From Rapana venosa (taxonomy: Eukaryota; Mollusca; Gastropoda; Neogastropoda; Muricidae), in contig CM054157.1 of NCBI GenBank assembly GCA_028751875.1, forward strand, positions 52,959,318-53,023,317: a DNA stretch of 64,000 nucleotides. The letters are read 5' to 3'. A model generated the notes under the pieces. The model did no database searches and was not told the DNA's origin. It saw nothing but the letters and a program-made list of their open reading frames with translations. The position numbers were made by a program, and so were the translations under genes. The stretch's first letter is position 1. Every line of letters starts with the position of its first letter. Of this stretch, positions 56,995-64,000 are shown piece by piece.

Positions 56995-57240
56995 GAAAAT
57001 GTGATGTGTGTGTGTTGTGTGTGTGTTGTGTGTTATGTGTGTGTTGTGTGTGTGCGTGTGTGTGTGTGTTGTGTGTGTGTGTGTGTGTGTACATGTGTGT
57101 GTGTGTGTACATGTGTATGTGTGTGTGTGTGTTTTGTGTGTATGTGTGTGTGGGTTGTGTGCATGTGTGTGTGTATGTGTGTGCACATGTGTGTGTATAT
57201 GCGTGTGTGTGTGTTGTGTGTATGTGTGTGTGTGTGTGTT
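56995..57240 (+). repeat. GT microsatellite
   Basis: (TG)n with CA and TAT interruptions. Minus-strand H/T frames are compositional. Confidence 0.95.
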
Positions 57241-57254
57241 CATTTTTATTTATT

Positions 57255-57575
57255 TTTAATTTTTATTTATTCTTTTATATCGAGGATAATGGAATAAGCA
57301 CTCATGTGCTTTTTTACATCCAATCCTCGTGTGTCAATTTTGTCATCTGTTTCCACTGGCACACAATGGCCTACTCTTCCGAAAAGTGGAACAGGATTTA
57401 ACATGTGCGCAAGATGTTCTACACGGGGCCTCGGTTTATAGTCTCATCCGAAGGACTTTGACACTCAGTTTGATTTTTTGTCAAACTGGGAAGAAAGGGC
57501 GAGGCTGGGAAACGAACCCAGAACCTCACGGTTAACTTGTTGGCAGGCGAACGTCTTAACCATCCTGCCTCCTTC
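57255..57575. repeat. Family III (forward) and a tRNA-headed SINE (reverse)
   Basis: Family III 57,255-57,460. On the minus strand 57,572-57,470: GGCAGGATGGTTAAGACG (A box), GGTTCTGGGTTCGTTTCCCA (B box), tail AATCAAACTGAGTGTC. The tRNA-like head lacks an acceptor stem match. Confidence 0.7.
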
Positions 57576-57619
57576 CTTCCTGTGTTATGTGTGTGTCGTG
57601 TGTGTGTGTGTGTGTGCAG

Positions 57620-57680
57620 AGAGAAAATCCTTCAAGGGTTGGTGGCCTGTCTGAAAGATGCTGATGGCAACGTGAGAAAG
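57620..57680 (+). CDS. STK36: STK36-like exon
   Basis: It directly follows (TG)n-CAG and is followed by donor GTCAGT. Reads (R/E)EKILQGLVACLKDADGNVRK. With the first AG the exon begins A-GAG-AAA (needs phase 2). With the second AG (exon start 57,622) it begins AG-AAA (needs phase 1) and accepts the G left by the 144/41,109 exon to give ALKGAKEKILQG. It ends in phase 0 and joins the 60.0-kb exon. The LK-A-G-VRK pattern is typical of an armadillo/HEAT helix. Confidence 0.82.
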
Positions 57681-58060
57681 GTCAGTACTGGCATTATTAT
57701 GGTTGTTATCTTTTTGTAGTTGCTGTAGTATTGTTTTTGTTGTTGTTATCATAACTGTTATTGATTATTGTCATTCTCATCATCATTGCTGGTGTTGCGC
57801 TTATTGTGGTCTTTTTTGGCAGCGATATCAGAAAGGTCTTTTTACAGATTAAAAAAAAATTCTTTAAAATTTTAAAAATTCTATCTTGTTCGAGACACTA
57901 CTACCAAAAAGATCAGTGTTTTTTGTTGTTGATGTTAATTGTATTTTTAAACTTATTATCGTGACATGACCAGTCGAAAAGACAATGACAGCAGTGCTGC
58001 AAATGTCTGAATAATTCAAATACGTAGTAAAAAAGCTACTTTGTCATGTCATACAACTGC
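57681..58060 (+). other. Intron, AT-rich, nothing recognised
   Basis: T-rich with GTT runs near 57,730. No repeat family or gene identified. Confidence 0.5.
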
Positions 58061-58064
58061 CAAC

Positions 58065-58419
58065 GGACAGTATAGCCGAGTGGTTAAGACCGTTCGACTT
58101 CGTTTGCATAGATCTATGAAGTCATGGGTTTGACTCTTGGCAGTGTCTGGTGAATTAAGGCTGGGGATTTTCACACACTCCCAGGTCAACTTCAAGTGCA
58201 GACCTGCCAGTGCCTTCATTCCCTTCATGTATATATCATACAGAAGATCAAATATGCGCAGGAAAGATCCCTGTACTTCATGTCAGAATTTGGTGGGTTA
58301 TAGAAACAGGAACATACCTAGCATGCATCCCTGAAGTTGGAATGTGGCTACCTTCACGGTGGGCAAAGAACGGTCGCGTACGCAAAATCTGACCATTGGT
58401 GAACCTCAGAGCTGTAGGC

Positions 58420-58452
<33 letters not shown>

Positions 58453-58455
58453 AAC
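58065..58455 (+). repeat. SINE-IV, complete forward copy with (CAA)n tail
   Basis: tRNA-like head: AGTATAGCCGAGTGGTTAAG (A box) and GTCATGGGTTTGACTCTTGG (B box). Body GTCAACTTCAAGTGCAGACC, then GAAAGATCCCTGTACTTCA, CATCCCTGAAGTTGGAATG and TGGTGAACCTCAGAGCTGTA. Tail (CAA)n at 58,420-58,452. It serves as the reference for the many tail fragments elsewhere. Confidence 0.85.
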
Positions 58456-58505
58456 TGCCAAATATGTCTTCAGCTGAGTTGGTGGTGGTGGCAGTTAACA
58501 CATCA

Positions 58506-59126
58506 TCAATGCCTTTGTGCCTTATTGGCATGTAGGGCAGCAGCAAATGTTCTCCACTCCTGTCTGTCCTGGGCCAGCTTCCGAATGGTTCCCCAGGTAT
58601 GTTGGAAGGTCTTCAGCTGTGTTTCGACAGTCCGACGCCAAGTGTTCTTGGGTCGCCCTTGTTTGCGTTTTCCCTCTGGTGTCCAGTGGAGGGCTATTCG
58701 GGCGATGTTTCCCTGTTCCCGACGGCAGATATGCCCTATCCATCTCCTATGCATGATGATGGTGTCCATGCTTTCTTGGTCGCAACGGGCAAAAAGTTCT
58801 TGGTTGGAGATGGTCTCAGGCCAGAAGATGCGCAAGATTCTTCTGAGATTCTTTGTGTGGAATGTGGATAGTTTGTCGAGGTCACTCTCAGTCATCCTCC
58901 AGCACTCCGAGCTGTACAAAAGGGTGGAAAGTACACAGCTCTGGTATAGTCTTAGTTTGGTCCTGGTGCTGTACTGGGAAGATTTCCACACATTGTTCAG
59001 ATTTCTATAAGCATTTCTTGATTTGCTAATCCGGTTCTTGATGTCGCTGCCTGCTCCGCCGTCATGCCTAACAGTGCTCCCGAGGTACGTGAACTCTTCA
59101 GTTGTTGGTAAATCTTCTCCATTCAC
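58506..59126 (-). mobile_element. LINE-C ORF2 C-terminal region, open for 206 codons
   Basis: On the minus strand: EEFTYLGSTVRHDGGAGSDI, RISKSRNAYRNLNNVWKSSQ, LYQSCVLSTLLYSSECWRMT, RRILRIFWPETISNQELFAR, HRRWIGHICRRE and GKRKQGRPKNTWRRTV. These are the standard C-terminal landmarks of a reverse transcriptase of endonuclease-type LINEs (YLGS, the LYGSE-like block, W-GH--R and GRP--TW). It is not interrupted, unlike the other LINE pieces, so the insertion may be young or simply well sequenced. The RT core is absent (5' truncated). Confidence 0.85.
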
Positions 59127-59164
59127 TGTGACCGGTTAACACAGTATAGTCCATTTTCCCTCCT

Positions 59165-59480
59165 GTGTATGTCTTCTTCCACATTATCAAACACTCAGAC
59201 AGCAGTTGTCTCTCATACAAACAAAAATGCATTGCGCTGCCGTTAAGCTCCTAACAAGTCAGGCCCAGCACATCCAACTTCGGCACAAGAGAGAATTGTT
59301 ATCTTTATGGAAAAAAAGGCTGGAGGATGGACCAAGAGGGCAGAACATAGACAAGAAGGTGGTGACAGGAAGAAAAGGAACAAGGCAGAAACAAAGAGAG
59401 GGATAGAAAAGAGGAAATTGCTAGCACAGAATTTGCAGAAGGTGGGGATGCTGTTTATACTGATAGGTCCTAGGCATCTC
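59165..59480 (+). repeat. Family II interspersed repeat
   Basis: TCTTCTTCCACATTATC then AAACACTCAGACAGCAG, AATGCATTGCGCTGCCG, CAAGTCAGGCCCAGCAC and GGGGATGCTGTTTATACTGA. The nearest to complete of the copies. Confidence 0.85.
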
Positions 59481-59780
59481 CATGGGGTGGGAGAGTACGT
59501 CTGTTAATCGAAGGATGTGTGTTTACTGGTCACTGCATGATTTGTCACTGCACTGTTCCTGCATTGTTTGTGTGTGTGTGTTTTGGGGTGTATTGCAGTT
59601 AGGTTTATTCTCCTGTTGTGTTTTGTTTGTAATCCTCCATACCCCAAAAGGGGTGAAAAGAATAAAATCTTGAATCTTTTTGTGTGTGTCTGAATTTTAC
59701 GTCTGTTCACTTAAAGTGATATTAGACGAAATCTTTTGCGTGCATGCGTGCGTGTGTGTGTGTGGTGTGCGTGTGTGTGT

Positions 59781-59818
<38 letters not shown>

Positions 59819-60018
59819 ATGTGTGCGCGCTGCGCGCGTGTGTGTGTGTATGTGTGTGTGTGTGTGTGTGCGTGCGTGTGAGTGTGTGCATGTGTGTGCG
59901 TGCATGTGTGTGTGTGTGTGTGCGCGCGCGCGTGTGTGTGTGTGCATGTGTGTGTGTTGGTGTGCGTGTGCGTGCATGTGTGCGTGCGTGTACGTGTGCA
60001 TGTGTGTGTGTGTGTGCA
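59481..60018 (+). repeat. Intron: family E palindrome and long GT microsatellite
   Basis: 59,481-59,690 unrecognised. Palindromic core 59,700-59,728. (TG)n with GCGC and CATG variants 59,750-60,016, running straight into the acceptor CAG. Confidence 0.85.
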
Positions 60019-60019
60019 G

Positions 60020-60149
60020 GGAGCGGTGTATGCCATCGGCAATGCCAGCTACCACAGCGGGCAGCTGTACCCCCGTCTGAAGACGACCATCCCCGCCCTG
60101 GTGGAACTTCTGAGGGACCCCCAGACCAAGACACGGGCCAACGCTGCCA
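60020..60149 (+). CDS. STK36: STK36-like exon
   Basis: The acceptor is (TG)n-CAG; donor GTACGT follows 60,149. Open, phase 0 start: [34 protein letters not shown] and QTKTRANAA. The GA-Y-AIGN motif and the RDP-KTR-NAA end are the classic armadillo repeat signature and match the C-terminal part of STK36 in my recollection. It ends in phase 1 and joins the next exon exactly. Confidence 0.88.
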
Positions 60150-60223
60150 GTACGTACCCCCCCTCCCCCTGCCTCTTTTGTTATGTTTGTATTGTATCAG
60201 AGCACTCCCCCCCCCTAGCAGGC

Positions 60224-60490
60224 ACCGTGGTCGAGTGGTTTAGGTGGTCAACTCGTCATCCAGAGGTCGCGGGTTCGATCCCGCTCGGCTCGGTGTTGTG
60301 TCCTTGGGAAAGACACTTTACTCCTATTTTCCTCACTCCACCCAGGTGTACAAGTGGGTACCAGCTCTGCTGGGGAAGAATCTGGCGACAGACTAGCGTC
60401 CTGTCACAGGGGTGGTGAAAAACCATCAGTTCGCTTAACGCTACAGAAACCGGGATAAGCTCCGGCTCTATGGGCCTTCTGGCTCGAAAG
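60224..60490 (+). repeat. SINE-V (tRNA-derived), complete
   Basis: Head GGCACCGTGGTCGAGTGGTT (A box) and GGTCGCGGGTTCGATCCCGC (B box) at 60,266-60,287, resembling a Ser/Leu-type tRNA without proper stems. Body TGTGTCCTTGGGAAAGACAC, CACCCAGGTGTACAAGTGGG, and end TAAGCTCCGGCTCTATGGGC. The CACCCAG-GTG-GGGTACC core is shared with SINE-I. Confidence 0.85.
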
Positions 60491-60519
60491 AACATACTTT
60501 AGAGCACTCCCCCCCGTGG

Positions 60520-60845
60520 ATTATGTCGGGGACCTGTCAGTATAAACAGCATCCCCACCTTCTGCAAATTCTGTGCTAGAAATTTTCTCTTTTCTATCCC
60601 TCTCTTTGTTTCTGCCTTGTTCCTTTTCTTCCTGTCACCTCCTTCTTCTTGTCTATTTTCTACCTTCCTGGTCCATCCTCCTGCCTTTTTTCCAGAAAGA
60701 CTTAAAAGATAACAAATCTCTCTTGTGCCAAAGTCGGATGTGCTGGGCCTGACTTGTCAGGTGTTTAACGGCAGTGCAGTGCATTTTCATTCGTATAACA
60801 GGCAACAGTAGTTGCTGTCTGAGTGTTTGACGAAGAAGAAGAAGA
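60520..60845 (-). repeat. Family II interspersed repeat, reverse, with (GAA)n end
   Basis: GACCTGTCAGTATAAACAGC, GGGCCTGACTTGTCAGG, AGTGCATTTTCATTCG, and a terminal GACGAAGAAGAAGAAGAAG (the TTC flank in reverse). Confidence 0.85.
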
Positions 60846-60877
60846 AGTATCGGAGTAGGGTTAAGAAGCATTGAGTG

Positions 60878-61107
60878 TGGTCACTTCTTGGTTGGGTGAC
60901 CGTTTAGTGTTCCTTGGCTTCAGTACAGTCTCCCAGTTCACCCAGCTGTAAATGGATGGATACCTTCCCTATTTAGGGTCAGGGAAGGTAAAGCAGCGAG
61001 GAAGAGGAGATGGTCGCCGCCCTCAATATGCTGGCCCTAGAGAAGTGAGGTCTCTGACGCCTCGCTCCTTAATGACCGCATAGGCTATGGGACACCTTTA
61101 CTTTTTT
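60878..61107 (+). repeat. SINE-I, 5' truncated
   Basis: Begins inside the 5S-like segment (TTGGGTGACCGTTTAGTG) and continues to TAGGCTATGGGACACC. A SINE-IV tail fragment (forward) follows at 61,155-61,255. Confidence 0.8.
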
Positions 61108-61319
61108 TAAAAATCTGAACAAAAACCGCATACACGTGGTGTTGTGTTTAGACACCGTCCCTGCAGTTTGATTGTGGCTGCCTTAATGGTGGGTCAGAAC
61201 GGTTCCATTCAGAAAATCTCACTTTTGGTGAACATCAGAGCTCTAGCCAAGGAATGAAAAAAAAACAAAAAAGATTTGAGCTACAAACTCACCAAACATA
61301 TAGTAACATAACACTGTGG

Positions 61320-61800
61320 CAAGTGTGTGTTTGTGTATGTGTGAGTGTGTGTGTGCGTGCACGTGTGTTTGTGTGTGGTGTGTGGTGTGCGTGTGTGTGC
61401 GCGTGTGTATGCGTGTGTGTGTTCAATTCATTTTATGTCTCTTCATTAATGTGATTATTAGACGGGGTGTTTGTGTGTGTGTGTGTGAGTGTTGGTGCAT
61501 GCTTGTGAGTGTGTTGTTGTGCATGCATGCATGTGTATGTGTGTGTGTGTGCATGTGTGGGTCTTCCATTTTACATCTGTTCACTTAAAGTGATATTAGA
61601 CGATGGGGGGGATGGGGGTATAATGAGATGAGGACTTTGAGTAAAAGAGATGCGTGTTGGTATATTAATGCACATTAAAAGACTATTCCAAACTATATAA
61701 ACAGTATGTTGCGAAAACATATCGTGTGCATGTGTGTGTGTGTGAGTGCGCGCATATATCACAAAGTGCATAGGGTGTTATATTTTGTGTTGTGTGTGTG
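61320..61800 (+). repeat. Intron: GT microsatellites with two family E elements
   Basis: (TG)n 61,320-61,425; diverged palindrome 61,432-61,466; (TG)n to 61,560; palindrome 61,574-61,602 with a body to 61,720 matching 15,932-16,040. (TG)n again before the acceptor. Confidence 0.8.
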
Positions 61801-61810
61801 TGTCTGTCAG

Positions 61811-61883
61811 GCGCCTGTGGTAATCTGGGCATGCATTCAGCTGTGCTCTGTGCAGAGCTGAAAAAAGCCAAGGTCCTAGCCCA
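61811..61883 (+). CDS. STK36: STK36-like exon
   Basis: Acceptor TGTCTGTCAG precedes 61,811; donor GTGAGT follows 61,883. Two bases complete the Ser codon begun in the previous exon, then ACGNLGMHSAVLCAEL, KKAKVLAQ/H. The GNLG turn followed by a helix is the armadillo pattern. It ends in phase 2 (CA), completed by T at 63,694 to His. Open and clean. Confidence 0.87.
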
Positions 61884-61889
61884 GTGAGT

Positions 61890-62660
61890 ATACTGCTCTG
61901 CATAAGTATGTGTGTGTGCATGTGTGGTGTGGTGTGTACTGTGTGTGTGCGTAGTGTTTATGTGTGCGTGTGTGTGTTGGTGTGTGTCAAGTCAAGTCAA
62001 AATGATCTTTATTGAGGGTAAAAGATTAAGTTTATACAACTTTTTTCATCCTGCCCTCACACAAAAATAATCATGTGTGAGTGTGTGTAATGTATGTGTG
62101 TGTTTGTGTGTAGTGCATGTGTGTGTGTATGTTTGGGTCTAGTGTATGTTAAAGAGTGTGTGTGTGTGTAGTGTAGTGTAGTGTAGTGTATGTTATAGAA
62201 TGTGTGTGTGGTGTATGTCTGATACTGGTTTTTCCAAATACCAGATTACTTTTGCTAGGGCAGACAGGTCTGAAAAAGTGTTGATGTGTTTTGTGATATG
62301 TGTGTGGTGTGTTTTATGACATGTGTGTTGTGTGTGTGTGTGTTTGTTGTTTTGTGTGTGTGTGTGTGTGTAGTGTAGTGTATGTTAAAGAATGTGTGTG
62401 TGGTGTATGTCTGATATTGGTTTTTCCAAATACTAGATTACTTTTGCTAGGGCAGACAGGTCTGAAAAAGTGTTGATGTGTTTTATGACATGTGTATGTT
62501 GTGTGTTTGTTGTGTGTGTGTGTAGTGTAGTGTATGTTATAGAATGTGTGTGTGGTGTATGTCTGATACTGGTTTTTCCAAATACTAGATTACTTTCCTA
62601 GTGCAGACGGGTCTGCTAAAAGTGTCGATGTGTTTTGTGACATTGTGATATGTGTGTGAT
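61890..62660 (+). repeat. GT-rich DNA with three copies of a roughly 150-bp unit
   Basis: The unit with GTGGTGTATGTCTGATACTG, TTTTTCCAAATACTAGATTA and GGGCAGACAGGTCTGAAAAA occurs at about 62,205, 62,398 and 62,548, each between GT/GTAGT runs. A separate 40-bp unique piece lies at 62,000-62,040. Confidence 0.85.
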
Positions 62661-63560
62661 GTGTTTTGTAACATGTGTGTGATGTGAAATTTTGACATGT
62701 TTGTATTGTGTGTGATGTGTTTTGTGACATGTGTGTGATGTGAAGTTTTGACATGTTTGTATTGTGTGTGATGTGTTTTGTGACATGTGTGTGATGTGAA
62801 GTTTTGACATGTTTGTATTGTGTGTGATGTGTTTTGTAACATGTAAGTGATGTGAAATTTTTGACATGTGTGTATTGCATGTGTGATGTTTTTGTGACAT
62901 GTGTGGTGTGAAATTTTGACATGTTTGTATTGCATGTGTGATGTGTTTTGTGACATGTGTGTGATGTGAAGTTTTGACATGTTTGTATTGTGTGTGATGT
63001 GTTTTGTGACATGTGTGATGTGAAATTTTGACATGTTTGTATTGTGTGTGATGTGTTTTGTAACATGTGTGTGATGTGAAATTTTGACATGTTTGTATTG
63101 CATGTGTGATGTGTTTTGTGACATGTGTGTGATGTGAAGTTTTGACATGTTTGTATTGTGTGTGATGTGTTTTGTGACATGTGTGATGTGAAATTTTGAC
63201 ATGTTTGTATTGTGTGTGATGTGTTTTGTAACATGTGTGTGATGTGAAATTTTGACATGTTTGTATTGTGTGTGATGTGTTTTGTGACATACGTGCGACA
63301 TGTGTGTGATGTGAAATTTTGACATGTGTGTATTGTGTGTGCATGTGTGATGTGTTTTGTGACATGTGTGATGTGAAATTTTGACATGTTTGTATTGTGT
63401 GTGATGTGTTTTGTGACATGTGTGATGTGAAATTTTGACATGTGTGTGTGATGTGTTTTGTGACATACGTGCGACATGTGTGTGATGTGAAATTTTGACA
63501 TGTTTGTATTGTGTGTGCATGTGTGATGTGTTTTGTGACCTATGTGTGACATGTGTGTTT
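62630..63560 (+). repeat. Satellite of roughly 60-bp units
   Basis: About 15 units combining GTGATGTGAAATTTTGACAT, GTTTGTATTGTGTG and GATGTGTTTTGTGACATGTG. It arose from the end of the preceding 150-bp unit (TGTTTTGTGACAT). False H/T/K/S-rich frames are open on the minus strand in all three frames. Confidence 0.95.
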
Positions 63561-63693
63561 TGTTTTGTTTGTTTTTGTTTAATGTCCATTCACTACTTAG
63601 TGATAAAGACACACCCGCATTGAAACCAACATCTCTCTCTCTCTCTCTCTTTAATGCACGTATATTTATATTCTCACACGTGTGTGTGTGCAG

Positions 63694-63790
63694 TCTGTTG
63701 GAGGTGACGTGTCATGATTCACAGCCGTCAGTTCAGGTCAGCGCTCTTTTGGCACTGCGCAGTCTGTGTCAGCAAGACGACTTGAGGAAG
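63694..63790 (+). CDS. STK36: STK36-like exon (last in window)
   Basis: The acceptor is (GT)n-GCAG; donor GTGAGT follows 63,790. One base completes His, then LLEVTCHDSQPSVQVSALLA and LRSLCQQDDLRK. The C-DSQPSV-V-ALLALRSL pattern matches the last armadillo-like repeat of STK36 in my recollection. Phase 0 at the end. At least one terminal exon must lie beyond the window. Its last bases and donor are repeated in tandem downstream. Confidence 0.87.
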
Positions 63791-64000
63791 GTGAGTACTG
63801 CCTCACTCAGCCAGGTCTTCTCTCTCTCTCTCTCTCATATGTTTGGTGTTGTTATTTTTCTGTTTTATCTTCTTGTTGTTTTGTTCCTTGACTTGAGGAA
63901 GGTGATTACTGCCTCACTCAGCCAGATCTTCTCTCTCTCTCTCATATGTTTGGTTGTTGTTGTTTTTCTGTTTTTATTGTTGTTTTGTTGCTGGACTTGA
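63780..64000 (+). repeat. Tandem repeat of exon end plus donor, period about 105-111 bp
   Basis: ACTTGAGGAAGGTGAGTACT at 63,780 recurs as ACTTGAGGAAGGTGATTACT at 63,891, and a third unit starts (ACTTGA) at 63,995. CTCACTCAGCCAG, TCTCTC and CATATGTTTGG follow in each. In unit 2 the donor is GTGATT rather than GTGAGT. Confidence 0.92.

Larger units (their letters stand above)
9820..63790 (+). other. STK36: Gene body: 3' half of a Fused-family kinase gene (STK36-like), about 17 exons
   Basis: Exons on the plus strand, separated by repeat-filled introns, encode a helical armadillo/HEAT-like protein. The most diagnostic parts are the exon at 33.1 kb (PPDWD, then SPQG, then LQIAVSVFTK) and the last four exons with [28 protein letters not shown] and VSALLALRSL, which match my recollection of the C-terminal region of STK36. 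STK36/Fused is a serine/threonine kinase with a long C-terminal repeat region. It acts in Hedgehog signalling in insects and in motile-cilium central-pair assembly in vertebrates. No kinase domain, start codon, stop codon or poly(A) site of this gene is visible, so both ends lie outside. Several exons carry single-base frameshifts. Another armadillo-repeat protein is possible; the family call is from memory of motifs, not from a search. Confidence 0.72.

Noticed and set aside
60224..60300. tRNA gene (Ser/Leu-like A and B boxes)
   Set aside because: Followed by a SINE body, repeated at 25.6 kb, and lacks a pairing acceptor stem. The same applies to heads at 58,070, 57,570 (-), 33,300 and 33,815.
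62585..63612. 340-codon H/T/K-rich frames on the minus strand
   Set aside because: Same reason: about 60-bp satellite without stops in any minus frame.

Overview
This is a eukaryotic, intron-rich, repeat-dense window, probably from a lophotrochozoan and most likely a mollusc (perhaps a marine gastropod). The organism call is an inference from the style of the repeats: tRNA-headed SINEs, apurinic-endonuclease LINEs, ATT-tailed elements and enormous GT/TTC/CT microsatellites. No prokaryotic features were seen.

One host gene is recognisable. About 17 short plus-strand exons between 9.8 kb and 63.8 kb encode an armadillo/HEAT-like protein. I read it as the C-terminal half of the Fused-family kinase STK36; the kinase domain would lie upstream of the window. 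The last four exons (57.6, 60.0, 61.8 and 63.7 kb) join in perfect phase and give the most family-like sequence. Several middle exons (17.8, 24.8, 33.1, 34.9, 36.8, 38.6 kb) need single-base corrections to stay open. Consensus error is more likely than decay, because the intact exons are clean.

Layout: 1-8.1 kb is a poor-quality block (A) with one exon, LINE and SINE debris, ending at a 500-N gap. 8.6-11.4 kb holds a TTC tract, SINEs and two exons. 11.4-15.5 kb is another poor-quality stretch with a second LINE. 15.5-26.9 kb holds SINEs, an RNase H LINE fragment, a 700-bp TTC/TTG tract, three exons and a 1.9-kb 42-bp minisatellite. 27.1-29.8 kb is an exon bracketed by two arrays built from its own splice boundaries. 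30-33.3 kb holds two exons separated by a 16-mer minisatellite. 33.5-38.3 kb is block B (two exons). 38.6-41 kb has one exon and LINE debris. 41-49.8 kb is A' (a second version of A). 49.9-54.7 kb is B' (an apparently exact copy of B, offset 16,387). 54.7-57.2 kb is A'' (a third, cleaner copy of the 3' part of A). 57.6-64 kb carries the four last visible exons with SINEs and satellites.

The main observations are these. (1) Intronic minisatellites repeatedly start at, and contain copies of, the neighbouring splice site; the exon at 29.2 kb has decoy acceptors upstream and decoy donors downstream. (2) Many acceptors have (TG)n in place of a polypyrimidine tract. (3) The A/B/A'/B'/A'' arrangement looks like false duplication in the assembly, and splice phase shows where the duplicated exon belongs. 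(4) A SINE family has a chimeric tRNA-like plus 5S rRNA-like head, and one copy landed with a target-site duplication inside the exon-derived array.
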